Assembly: GCA_036507955.1 (NCBI GenBank)
Contig: DATCIH010000046.1
Coordinates: forward strand, 4,496-68,495
Source of the DNA: DATCIH01 sp036507955
GTDB taxonomy: Bacteria > Bacillota > Clostridia > Clostridiales > Clostridiaceae
Reading direction: 5' to 3'
Length of the DNA stretch: 64,000 nt
The notes below the pieces were generated by a model. It saw only the letters and a program-made list of their open reading frames with translations. It did no database searches and was not told where the DNA came from. Numbering within the stretch: the first letter of the stretch is position 1; the number at the start of each line of letters is the position of its first letter. The position numbers and the translations under genes were made by a program. This document shows, one piece after another, positions 36,691 through 45,201 of the stretch.

Positions 36691-37146
36691 TCATTTATTG
36701 CTCATTAATTTTTTAATTTCCACCATGAAAGTATTTATATCTGTGAACTGTCTATATACGGAAGCAAATCTTACATAAGATACTTCATCTACTTCCTTTA
36801 AACTTTCCATAATCATTTCACCTATATAATCTGATTTTATCTCAGTAAGCATTCTATTGCTTATCTTCTTTTCGATTTCATCAGAAATAGCTTCAATTTG
36901 CATCCTTGAAACTGGCCTTTTTTGGCAGGCCTTCATTAAACCATTTATTATTTTACTTTTATCAAAATACTCCCTATTTAAATCCTTTTTGATAACAAGA
37001 ATAGGTATATCTTCAACCTTTTCATAGGTTGTATATCTTTTATTGCACTTTAAGCATTCTCTTCTTCTTCGTATAGATAAATCATCTTCTGTAGATCTAG
37101 AATCGATAACTTTACTTTCTTCAAAGCCACAATAAGGGCATTTCAA
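36691..37146 (-). CDS. nrdR: Transcriptional repressor NrdR
   Basis: 151 residues. N-terminal zinc ribbon (MKCPYCGFEESKVIDSR and RRRRECLKCNKRYTT) plus an ATP-cone (about 49-139, VIKKDLNREYFDKSKI). It represses ribonucleotide reductase genes when dATP is high. The ylmC-nrdR order downstream of the spoIIG locus is the normal clostridial one. Confidence 0.97.
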   Translation of the reverse strand: MKCPYCGFEESKVIDSRSTEDDLSIRRRRECLKCNKRYTTYEKVEDIPILVIKKDLNREYFDKSKIINGLMKACQKRPVSRMQIEAISDEIEKKISNRMLTEIKSDYIGEMIMESLKEVDEVSYVRFASVYRQFTDINTFMVEIKKLMSNK

Positions 37147-37229
37147 TTAAATTCACATCCTCGTTAATACTTCATTAATAATATTGATAATATAAGATAC
37201 TTCATTATACACATTTTTGACATATTAAA

Positions 37230-37493
37230 CTAGTCATCAATATTATTAGCTATATTAATGGAATTAACAATAATAACGTCCACTCCTATTTTAGCTATAT
37301 TAGACCATGGAATCTCTATGCATTCCTTCTTGCTAAACCAACCTACCTTTAGAGAGGGGAGTAAGATTGATTGAACTTTATTTTCTTCGCAGTCAATTTT
37401 GAAATCTAATATGTACCCAAGCTTTGCCCCAGTATTCAATTCTATTACTTCCATACTCTTTATTGAACTTAAAGAAAACATTTCACTTTCCAT
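37230..37493 (-). CDS. YlmC/YmxH family sporulation protein (PRC-barrel)
   Basis: 87 residues with an ELNTGAKLGYILDFKIDCEENKV PRC-barrel core (shown here only in part) and IPWSNIAKIGVDVIIV. The family is widespread beside sigG/sigE in endospore formers and its role is not established. Here sigE follows directly upstream on the same strand, with no sigG between. Confidence 0.85.
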   Translation of the reverse strand: MESEMFSLSSIKSMEVIELNTGAKLGYILDFKIDCEENKVQSILLPSLKVGWFSKKECIEIPWSNIAKIGVDVIIVNSINIANNIDD

Positions 37494-37580
37494 AAAATCC
37501 TCCTATAAAACATAATATTAAATATTATGCTTGGTAAAAGTATTTTATGAAGAATGTGTCCAAGTTCATGCTACATTATA

Positions 37581-38288
37581 TTACAGTAGCTTACTTATCT
37601 CTTTTTTTAATCTTTTAATTATTCTTTTTTCTAATCTTGATATATAGGATTGAGATATACCTAACATATCAGCTACTTCCTTCTGAGTTCTTTCATTATT
37701 TCCGCCTAAACCAAATCTAAGCTCCACAATCTCTTTCTCCCTTAAGGAAAGCTTATCCATTGCTGTAAGAAGTAATTGTTTGTCTACTTCATCAGCTATA
37801 ATATTATAAACGATATCATTATCTGTACCTAAAATATCTGAAAGTAGCAATTCATTTCCATCCCAATCTATATTTAAAGGCTCATAAAAAGAGATTTCAG
37901 CCTTAACTTTACTATTTCTTCTCAAATACATTAGGATTTCATTTTCTATACATCTTGAAGCATAGGTAGCTAATTTTATATTTTTTTGAGGATCAAAGGT
38001 ATTAACGGCTTTAATCAATCCAATAGTACCTACAGATATAAGATCTTCAACATTTACTCCGGTATTTTCGAATTTTCTTGCTATGTAAACAACCAGTCTT
38101 AAATTTCTTTCAATCAAGGTAGCCCTGATAGACTCATCCCCATTTTCTAATTTGCCTACTAGATTAATTTCCTCATCCTTAGATAATGGAGGAGGCAGTG
38201 CATCATTCCCACCTATATAATATATATCGCTGAAGAATATCTTTAATTTTGTTACCATTCTATTTAATATAATTTCAAGATTTAGCAT
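37581..38288 (-). CDS. sigE: RNA polymerase sporulation sigma factor SigE
   Basis: 235 residues. It begins with a short hydrophobic pro-sequence (MLNLEIILNRMVTKLKIFFS) ending near SDIYYIGG, the site cleaved by SpoIIGA in the mother cell. Region 2 (LIERNLRLVVYIARKFENTG and LATYASRCIENEIL) and region 4 (GISQSYISRLEKRIIKRL) are near identical to Bacillus SigE. It drives early mother-cell genes including spoIVA, spoVM and sigK. The sequence includes the same 14-base ATTTCATTTTCTAT (37936-37949, plus strand) as the sigK break point. Confidence 0.97.
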   Translation of the reverse strand: MLNLEIILNRMVTKLKIFFSDIYYIGGNDALPPPLSKDEEINLVGKLENGDESIRATLIERNLRLVVYIARKFENTGVNVEDLISVGTIGLIKAVNTFDPQKNIKLATYASRCIENEILMYLRRNSKVKAEISFYEPLNIDWDGNELLLSDILGTDNDIVYNIIADEVDKQLLLTAMDKLSLREKEIVELRFGLGGNNERTQKEVADMLGISQSYISRLEKRIIKRLKKEISKLL

Positions 38289-38303
38289 GTATAATCCCCC
38301 TTT

Positions 38304-39083
38304 TTAATCTATTATTCCCCGTGAAAGTAACCCACTATATTCTTTAGATTTACTTAAATAATCTTCTCCAAAAGCTATTATTACTTTTTCCTCCATTACC
38401 TTATTGCCACAAATGATTTTAATATAATCTGGTTTAAAGCCATGTAATATTCCTTTTTCCCCATTTATCATGCGATAAGGTATCAAATATTCTCTATCAC
38501 AGCCTATAAAAAACATTTGTGAGGTCTCCTTATCAAGTAACATGACTGGTAGTCTGGTTATGGGTTCTCTTAGACCATTCCCTGTATCTAAGAAGGCCTT
38601 TATTTTAATATTTGAAGCTCCTTCATGTATCTCCACATCATAAATATATTTATTTAATAAATTCTTTTCTCTTAATGATTTTATTATTGTATTAAACATT
38701 AAATATATAATTAAGATGCTAAGATATATATACTTTAATGTAAAATTATTTACATTAAGTCCCATATAATAAGTAATTCCTGCTAATAATATTGAATAGC
38801 CTAAAAAAATAATTAAAGTTTTTGTTAACATTTTAATTTTAATTTCTTTTCTTTCCATCAATATTAAAATCATAAGTAACGCAATAAATAATTTCATGTA
38901 GATACTAATGAAAATATAGCTAGAGTCAAGAAAAATTGTTAAAACGTAAATGCTTCCCAGCATACTGCTTAAAATCATTTTCCATACTTTAACTTTCAGC
39001 CGTAAAGTTTTAAAAGTAATATTTAGCAAGGCTGAGTTAATAACAAAATTTTCTAGAATTATACTATCTACATAAACAATCAT
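38304..39083 (-). CDS. spoIIGA: Sigma-E processing peptidase SpoIIGA
   Basis: 259 residues. N-terminal half has five predicted membrane spans (about 1-140). C-terminal half is an aspartic protease domain with DTGNGLREP (catalytic DTG, about residue 167). It cleaves pro-sigma-E after a signal from the forespore. It is 15 bases upstream of sigE, as in all endospore formers. Confidence 0.95.
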   Translation of the reverse strand: MIVYVDSIILENFVINSALLNITFKTLRLKVKVWKMILSSMLGSIYVLTIFLDSSYIFISIYMKLFIALLMILILMERKEIKIKMLTKTLIIFLGYSILLAGITYYMGLNVNNFTLKYIYLSILIIYLMFNTIIKSLREKNLLNKYIYDVEIHEGASNIKIKAFLDTGNGLREPITRLPVMLLDKETSQMFFIGCDREYLIPYRMINGEKGILHGFKPDYIKIICGNKVMEEKVIIAFGEDYLSKSKEYSGLLSRGIID

Positions 39084-39201
39084 TCACATCACCTTTATAT
39101 TTTATTAATTATATAGATATTATATATTATTAAATTACAATATTTTGTCAATTCCTAATGGCTAATATAAATTTCATCCATCTTTTTTTGCAATTTTAAC
39201 T

Positions 39202-39238
39202 AAAAAAAAGACTAGTGTCAACACTAGCCTTTTTTTTA
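39202..39238. terminator. Terminator after ftsZ
   Basis: AAAAAAAAG-ACTAGTG and CACTAG-CCTTTTTTTT make a stem with a 4-base loop just past the ftsZ stop, T-tract on both sides. Confidence 0.85.
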
Positions 39239-39245
39239 TAACTAT

Positions 39246-40346
39246 TTATATTTTATTTTTCTGCGTTCTTCTAAGAAATGTTGGAATTTCTAAATTTATA
39301 TCATTTAACTCTTTATCTACTGCTATTTCCTTAATGTTCTTCATCCCATTTTTATTAAGTACATCGCTTATTTCTTCAAAGCTTTTATTATCATATTCGA
39401 ACCCTGTTGCTATAACTGTTATTCTAATTTCTTCTTTAAGGCTTTCGTCAATAACTGCACCAAAAATAATATTTGCTTCAGGATCTGCTGCTTGCTGAAC
39501 TATTTCGGCTGCTTCATTAACCTCAAGAAGCCCTAAATCTGCTCCCCCAGTTATACTAAGCAGAACCCCTGTTGCTCCAATAATAGAAGTCTCCAGTAAG
39601 GGACTTGAGATAGCTTGTCTAGCTGCATCCTGTGCTCTGTTATCACCAGTACCTTTACCTATACCCATATGTGCTAGCCCTTTATTAAGCATTATTGTAC
39701 TAACATCAGCAAAATCCAAATTAATAAGTCCAGGAGTTGTTATTAAATCCGATATACCTTGAACACCTTGCCTTAAAACCTCATCTGCATGCCTGAAAGA
39801 CTCTATTAAAGTTGTTTTTTTATCCACCATTGTAAGTAATCTTTCATTTGGTATAGTTACTAAGGTGTCAACCTTAGTTTTTAAGCTCTTAATCCCTATT
39901 TCTGCTTGAAGCATACGCTTTTTTCCTTCGAAGGGAAAAGGCTTAGTTACAACTCCAACAGTTAAGATTCCCATGCTTTTAGCTATTTCAGCAACGATAG
40001 GAGCAGCTCCTGTTCCTGTTCCGCCTCCCATTCCAGCTGTGATAAATACCATATCTGCGCCTTTAATGGCCTGGGTAATTTCTTCTTTACTTTCTTCTGC
40101 AGCCTTTTGCCCAATTTCTGGATTTGCTCCAGCGCCTAAACCTTTAGTTAATTTATCTCCTATTTGGATTTTTTGAGAAGCCTGTGACAACATCAAAGCT
40201 TGCTTATCTGTATTAACAGCAATAAACTCAACATTCTTTAATCCAGCTTGTATCATCCTGTTCACAGCGTTATTGCCACCACCACCACATCCAATTACTT
40301 TTATCTGAGCAAATTGTTGAACTTCAACATCAAAATCTAGCACCAT
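39246..40346 (-). CDS. ftsZ: Cell division protein FtsZ
   Basis: 366 residues. Tubulin signature GGGTGTGAAP (about 106-115), N-terminal GCGGGGNNAVNRM, and the T7 loop NLDFADVSTI. The C-terminal conserved tail EIPTFLRR binds FtsA. It polymerises into the Z-ring. It is 12 bases downstream of ftsA and followed by its own terminator. spoIIGA-sigE lies beyond. Confidence 0.98.
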   Translation of the reverse strand: MVLDFDVEVQQFAQIKVIGCGGGGNNAVNRMIQAGLKNVEFIAVNTDKQALMLSQASQKIQIGDKLTKGLGAGANPEIGQKAAEESKEEITQAIKGADMVFITAGMGGGTGTGAAPIVAEIAKSMGILTVGVVTKPFPFEGKKRMLQAEIGIKSLKTKVDTLVTIPNERLLTMVDKKTTLIESFRHADEVLRQGVQGISDLITTPGLINLDFADVSTIMLNKGLAHMGIGKGTGDNRAQDAARQAISSPLLETSIIGATGVLLSITGGADLGLLEVNEAAEIVQQAADPEANIIFGAVIDESLKEEIRITVIATGFEYDNKSFEEISDVLNKNGMKNIKEIAVDKELNDINLEIPTFLRRTQKNKI

Positions 40347-40358
40347 AATACCTCCTAA

Positions 40359-41597
40359 TTAGAATATATCTATAAAAAATTCTTTTATTTTATTTGCAAA
40401 GCTTGTCTTACTTTCCTTTTGGTCTCTATTAATGTCAATTGCATTACTATTTTTACTTTTTTCAAGATCAGAAAAATTATTTTTAGTAAAGCTAGAGTCT
40501 ATATTGTTATTTACATCCATAACAACACCTACAGCCGTAGAATATACTAGTTCAGAAGCACCAATAAATTCTGGATATCCCAGTCTTACAGGTAACTTTA
40601 ATATACTTTTTCCAAATTCATCTATATTGTTAAAATAACTCAATCCACCACCTGTTAAAATAACTAATGATAGCTCTTCATAATATCCAGAAGCTTTAAG
40701 TTTCTCCAATATTAATAATAAAATTTCTTCAATCCTAGCTTCCATTATGTTACCTAAATAATTATAATCAGCTTCAAAAGTTTCAGCTTCATTAATTCTA
40801 GATATCTCTTGCTTTGAAGAATATGCTCTCTTTAAGTTTTCGGATTGATTCATGTCTTTTTTCAAACAAATAGCAATATCTTTTGTGATTATCTCCCCCC
40901 CTATTTTTATTGAATAATTAGTCATTAATGTCTTACCTTTAATCATTGAAATATTGATAGTATTAGCTCCCACATCTACTATAGAAACATTTAAATCTTT
41001 TTCTCTTGGTTTTATTAAAACCTGAGACAAAGCTACAGATTGATATACTAGACCATAAATAGAAACTCCTGCACCATCAAAACATTTAAATAGATTATTT
41101 ATAAAATTACTATCTGTATAAATAACCTTCCCATCAACTTCTAATCTATTGCCAGTCATTCCGATAGGTTCTTTTACAGAATTATTTCCATCGATTATAT
41201 ATACTTCAGGAATAACTCCTATTATTTCTTTACCTATTGGTAAGTCAATAACCCTAGCAGATTTTAACACCCTTTCCTTATCCGAAAAGGATATTTCCCT
41301 ATTACTTGAAGAAATAGCTACGACTCCTTTATTCCATACAATATCACATAGATTTGAAGAAATTGAAATATAAGCTCCCTTCATGTTCAAGTTGAGCTGC
41401 TTAAAAATCTTATTTTTGCAATCTATTAAAGCTTCAATTACACCCTCAATATCAACAATTACTCCATCCTTTACGCCATTTGTTTTTGCACTGGTGACTC
41501 CTGCGATTTGCAGAAATCCAAATTTATCAATTTTACCAACTGCAATACAAATTTTTGAAGAACCTATGTCTATTCCATAAATATATTCTGCCATCAA
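40359..41597 (-). CDS. ftsA: Cell division protein FtsA
   Basis: 412 residues. Actin-fold with phosphate loops GIDIGSSKICI (about 6) and VDVGANTINI (about 207), plus LTGGGLSYF. The C-terminal amphipathic helix KTSFANKIKEFFIDIF can anchor the Z-ring to the membrane. The middle domain is divergent from Escherichia coli FtsA, as usual in clostridia. It precedes ftsZ by 12 bases. Confidence 0.9.
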   Translation of the reverse strand: MMAEYIYGIDIGSSKICIAVGKIDKFGFLQIAGVTSAKTNGVKDGVIVDIEGVIEALIDCKNKIFKQLNLNMKGAYISISSNLCDIVWNKGVVAISSSNREISFSDKERVLKSARVIDLPIGKEIIGVIPEVYIIDGNNSVKEPIGMTGNRLEVDGKVIYTDSNFINNLFKCFDGAGVSIYGLVYQSVALSQVLIKPREKDLNVSIVDVGANTINISMIKGKTLMTNYSIKIGGEIITKDIAICLKKDMNQSENLKRAYSSKQEISRINEAETFEADYNYLGNIMEARIEEILLLILEKLKASGYYEELSLVILTGGGLSYFNNIDEFGKSILKLPVRLGYPEFIGASELVYSTAVGVVMDVNNNIDSSFTKNNFSDLEKSKNSNAIDINRDQKESKTSFANKIKEFFIDIF

Positions 41598-41681
41598 AAA
41601 TCCTCCTAAACAGTTAAAACTATTGATATTTTATATTCAACAAAAATATTAATTTTCCTTTAATTTTTTCTTAATTATTAT

Positions 41682-41717
41682 AAAAAATGAAGGCAGTAAT
41701 TTCTCCCTCCATTTTTT
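41682..41717. terminator. Terminator after the glycosyltransferase
   Basis: AAAAAATGAAGG and CCTCCATTTTTT (one mismatch) form a hairpin between the 41754-43037 gene and ftsA, suitable for stopping the glycosyltransferase transcript. Confidence 0.7.
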
Positions 41718-41753
41718 ATAAGGTGACTTTAGTATATTATTTTAAATTTAATG

Positions 41754-43037
41754 TTAGTTGGTCTTTTCTATCTCTTTTAAATTTATATTCCTCGTATGCA
41801 CGGTATGACTCCATTCCTTTTTGTCTTTATCTATTATGCCTGCTAAGGTCACTGGAATCCAAGTTGCAGAAAAAACTGGATAAATTAAATAGTAAAGAAA
41901 TATTTTGAGTTTCAATTTTTTTTCTAGTAATAACATAAAGGGTGTGTAAATAAATTGCAAAATGATAACTAATATACCGAGTACTATATACATATTAAAA
42001 TTAAAATTAGTAAACAAAGTATCAATGTGAGATAAAAGTCTAATAACCATCATACCATTTTGGATGATATTAATCCCTAAGGATATACCAAGAAGTAAAA
42101 TTACAAAGGGTTGCACTGAATATAGAGCGCAATCTAATGCAACAAAGTTATGCTCAACTATAGATTTTTTGAATAATTTAAAGAAATATCTAGTTGCTAC
42201 ATCCGAAAAACCCTGCATCCATCGTTTTCTTTGCTTCATAGAAGAGATAAGTCCTAAAGGCTTTTCATCATAGACTTTAGCATCATGTGCCCATCCAACT
42301 TTATATCCATTTAGTACAAGTTTACAGGTGAATTCCAAATCCTCAGTAAGACAAGTTGCTCCCCATCCAAGTTTCTTTAAAATGGATGTATCAATACAAA
42401 ATCCAGTTCCACCTAATTGATTAGAAAGTTTTAAATTGTTTCTAGCTAATTGGAACATTCGATTTGCTGTCCAAAAGGATATTGAATAAGATCCTGTTAT
42501 CCAGGTATCTTCTGGATTTTTACTATCCAAATAACCTTGAACTACTTTATATCCATCACAAAGCTTTTTGTTCATTTCAAGTAAAAAATTCTTGGAAGCT
42601 AAATTATCTGCATCAAATATGACAACAGAGTCATATTTCTTTTCCATTTTAAAAAGTTTCTCGAAAATCCATTCTAAAGCATAGCCTTTGCCTCGATTTG
42701 TATCATCAAACCTTTCATACACTAAGGCTCCAGCAGCTCTTGCTCGTTCTGCAGTTTTGTCAGTACAATTGTCTGCTATAACAAAGATATCGTACATATC
42801 CTTTGGATAATCTAGTTCCTTAAGGCTTAAAACATTGTCTTCAATTACTTTTTCTTCATTATGCGCAGCTACCATAATTGCAAAACTTTTTTTTGGTTTA
42901 ACTATTCTTTTATCCTTTATTCTAATAATACCAAAAAAAGAAATACTCATATAATACATTGTAATAATATAAACTACGTTTGAAAATATCTGATAAATTA
43001 TGTTAAAAAATAATTTAGTCAAGATAAAAATATTCAT
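41754..43037 (-). CDS. Membrane glycosyltransferase family 2
   Basis: 427 residues. An N-terminal membrane helix is followed by a GT-A domain (about 50-270) with VAAHNEEKVIEDN, VIFDADN (metal-binding), the GGTGFCID segment and the processive-type QRKRWMQG motif. Three or four C-terminal spans follow. The QxxRW-type motif suggests polysaccharide synthesis as in hyaluronan/IcaA-type synthases. The product is unknown. It is flanked by ftsA and pilT but has its own terminator and a good start region. Confidence 0.85.
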   Translation of the reverse strand: MNIFILTKLFFNIIYQIFSNVVYIITMYYMSISFFGIIRIKDKRIVKPKKSFAIMVAAHNEEKVIEDNVLSLKELDYPKDMYDIFVIADNCTDKTAERARAAGALVYERFDDTNRGKGYALEWIFEKLFKMEKKYDSVVIFDADNLASKNFLLEMNKKLCDGYKVVQGYLDSKNPEDTWITGSYSISFWTANRMFQLARNNLKLSNQLGGTGFCIDTSILKKLGWGATCLTEDLEFTCKLVLNGYKVGWAHDAKVYDEKPLGLISSMKQRKRWMQGFSDVATRYFFKLFKKSIVEHNFVALDCALYSVQPFVILLLGISLGINIIQNGMMVIRLLSHIDTLFTNFNFNMYIVLGILVIILQFIYTPFMLLLEKKLKLKIFLYYLIYPVFSATWIPVTLAGIIDKDKKEWSHTVHTRNINLKEIEKTN

Positions 43038-43119
43038 TTTATCTCCCCCCTAATCCACAGATATTTTATCACATAATAGGCTTAAGTTCTATAGAAATAA
43101 TAAATAAAATAAAATCTAA

Positions 43120-44190
43120 TTATATAGAAAGCATCCTAACTATCATCTCTCTATCTATAGCATAAGTCAAAGCTGTTTCATATGTGATAAATCCTTTTTT
43201 ATAAATTTCAACTAAGGCCATATCCATTGTCTTCATGCCGTACCTTATTCCAGTTTGTACAGAAGACTCTATTTGATGAGTTTTACCTTCTCTAATTAGA
43301 TTTTGAATAGCTGGAGTTGCAATCATAATTTCAAGTGCTGCTACTCTACCACTATTATCAGTTCTAGGTAAAAGTTGTTGAGATACAATACCTTGAAGTA
43401 CAGCAGCTAACTGAATCTTTATCTGTTGCTGTTGGAAGGGAGGAAATACATCAACAATTCTGTCAATGGTTTTTGCAGCCCCTATGGTATGTAATGTGGA
43501 AAAAACAAGATGTCCGGTTTCGGCTGCGGTAATCGCAATAGCTATTGATTCAATATCTCTCATTTCACCAATCAGTATTACATCAGGATCTTCCCGAAGT
43601 ATAGATTTTAAAGCTCTTTCAAAACTACTGCTATCTTTTCCTATTTCTCTTTGATTTATTATTGATTTATTATGTTTGTGCAAATACTCAATAGGTTCCT
43701 CTAAAGTTATTATATGAGCTGCCCTTGTGGTATTAATTTCATTAATCATAGATGCTAAGGTAGTACTCTTACCACTACCTGTGGGACCGGTTACAAGGAC
43801 AAGTCCTCGTTGTCTTGTAGTAAGTTCCTTCACTACAGCAGGAAATTCTAATTCTGTTAAAGTAGGAATTTTAAGTCCTACTACTCTCACTGCTATAGCA
43901 TCGCTACCTCTTTGTTTAAATACATTAATTCTAAATCTACCTAAACCAGATAAAGAATAAGAAGTATCTAATTCACCGTCTTTTATATATTCATTATATA
44001 AACTGCCCAATATTTCTTTAGTATATTCTTCTGTTTCAGAAGGTGTTAATTTTTCATCATTAAGGCTTATAAGTTCTCCATTAATTCTCGCTGTTGGAGG
44101 CACTCCAACAGTTAAATGAAGATCAGAAGCTTTCCTTTTTACGGTTATCTCTAGTAGCTCATTCAATAAAAACACTTTGCTGCCTCCCAC
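43120..44190 (-). CDS. pilT: Twitching motility ATPase PilT
   Basis: 356 residues. Walker A VTGPTGSGKSTTLAS (about 133), Asp box LREDPDVILIGEMRD (Walker B), His box FSTLHTIGAA, and the C-terminal AIRNLIREGKTHQI-like retraction motif (here PAIQNLIREGK). It depolymerises type IV pili. No other pil gene is in the window; the main pilus cluster must be elsewhere. In clostridia pilT beside ftsA/sigK is the usual position. Confidence 0.95.
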   Translation of the reverse strand: MGGSKVFLLNELLEITVKRKASDLHLTVGVPPTARINGELISLNDEKLTPSETEEYTKEILGSLYNEYIKDGELDTSYSLSGLGRFRINVFKQRGSDAIAVRVVGLKIPTLTELEFPAVVKELTTRQRGLVLVTGPTGSGKSTTLASMINEINTTRAAHIITLEEPIEYLHKHNKSIINQREIGKDSSSFERALKSILREDPDVILIGEMRDIESIAIAITAAETGHLVFSTLHTIGAAKTIDRIVDVFPPFQQQQIKIQLAAVLQGIVSQQLLPRTDNSGRVAALEIMIATPAIQNLIREGKTHQIESSVQTGIRYGMKTMDMALVEIYKKGFITYETALTYAIDREMIVRMLSI

Positions 44191-44369
44191 TTTTTCATTA
44201 TAATTATATATAATTCTACATAAAAATATAAACTCCTTTTATATCTGCAAAAAAATAAATTGAAGTCTATCCTCCCACTATTTAAAGGGTAAGATAATAG
44301 GCTTCCAGAGTGAATATAATTCAATAAAGGACTGCTATATATGTAATTCTTGCTTATGACCGATTACTC

Positions 44370-44597
44370 TTAATGTACTTCCAATAATAGATAAATCCAA
44401 CCAAGATTAATATTTTCTAGTGGGGTTAAAGCTGTACCTTTATTATTTAATTTTTCAGCTTTTTTTAAATTATAGGATGAAACTATCTTAAACAATATAT
44501 TCCCAAGTAGAAAGAGTTCACTCTCATAAATTAATAATTGATTTATCAATGTTTTATCTGCGGGTTCTGTATTGTTTTTAATTTGAAGGGCTTCCAT
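44370..44597 (-). CDS. Small hypothetical protein downstream of sigK
   Basis: 75 residues, helical, with KNNTEPADKTLINQLLIYESELFLLGNILF and no recognised motif. It starts directly at the stop of a 32-residue ORF (44598-44696), so the two are translationally coupled. Possibly co-transcribed with the sigK end, but a perfect terminator lies between. Confidence 0.5.
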   Translation of the reverse strand: MEALQIKNNTEPADKTLINQLLIYESELFLLGNILFKIVSSYNLKKAEKLNNKGTALTPLENINLGWIYLLLEVH

Positions 44598-44696
44598 TTA
44601 CTCTTTACTATAAATATAAAACAATATCAAAGTGCCAATTAAATAAGCTACATTTCCAACCTTTCCTATATCTGCAAGTTGACTATCAGATAACAT
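44598..44696 (-). CDS. 32-residue membrane peptide, coupled to the ORF at 44370-44597
   Basis: MLSDSQLADIGKVGNVAYLI plus a hydrophobic tail ending KE. AAGAGGG precedes the ATG. A single span (about 16-29). The stop TAA directly abuts the ATG of the next gene. Too short for confident annotation, but the ribosome binding site and coupling make it plausible. Confidence 0.45.
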   Translation of the reverse strand: MLSDSQLADIGKVGNVAYLIGTLILFYIYSKE

Positions 44697-44721
44697 ATAT
44701 ATACCCTCTTAAATATTTTCT

Positions 44722-44759
44722 AATGAAATAAAGGCAACATAAATTGCCTTTATTTCATT
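44722..44759 (-). terminator. Terminator after sigK 3' half
   Basis: Perfect 16-bp inverted repeat AATGAAATAAAGGCAA / TTGCCTTTATTTCATT with a 6-base loop, starting at the sigK stop codon. Strong candidate for sigK termination. Confidence 0.75.
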
Positions 44760-45165
44760 CATTTATAATATCCATTATTTAATTCTTTATATAGTTTCTT
44801 TAAAGCTTTTTTTTCAATCCTTGAAACATAAGAACGAGAGATATTAAGTAATTTAGCAATTTCTCTTTGAGTTTTAGTCTTTCCATCAATTAGGCCATAA
44901 CGCATTTCGATAACCACCTTTTCTCTTGCACTTAAGGCGCTATCTAGCTTTATATATAACCTTTTCGTTTGTATTTTATTTTCAACTATCTCAATTATCG
45001 AATCTTCTTCGCTACTTAATACATCCATTAAAGATATTTCATTACCTTCTTTATCGATACCTATTGGATCCTGTAGATATACTTCTCCCTTTATCTTTTT
45101 TGTATTTCTTATTAGCATCAATATTTCATTTTCTATTACTACATTGTGGAAACAAATGAGCTATA
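44759..45165 (-). pseudogene. sigK: Sporulation sigma factor SigK, C-terminal half (gene split by a skin-like element)
   Basis: The frame reads IENEILMLIRNTKK, then a region ISLMDVLSSEEDS and region 4 with TQREIAKLLNISRSYVSRIEKKALKKLYKE, ending in YYK. This is the SigK C-terminal half: region 2 residues before IENEI and the N-terminus are replaced by a short unrelated frame (LICFHNVV) that runs into a TAG. In intact SigK the preceding residues are ATYAARC. The AATGA that lies in GAAAATGAAATA (plus strand 45126-45130) is the known excision core of skin elements. The TTG at 45121 is not a natural start. Excision would be needed to restore SigK. Confidence 0.88.
45123..45136. other. Putative skin element attachment core within sigK
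   Basis: ATTTCATTTTCTAT on the plus strand, reading ATAGAAAATGAAAT in the sigK sense. It contains AATGA, the 5-base crossover core reported for Bacillus and Clostridium skin elements. Left boundary of the element; the other half site was not found in this window. Confidence 0.7.
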
Positions 45166-45201
45166 TATTAGCTAATTGCACTAAGAGTGTGATGCTTCAG
45201 G

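Noticed and set aside
37581..38288. Reading this sigma gene as sigG
   Set aside because: It has the hydrophobic pro-sequence and SDIYYIGG processing region of SigE and lies right after spoIIGA. SigG has no pro-sequence.
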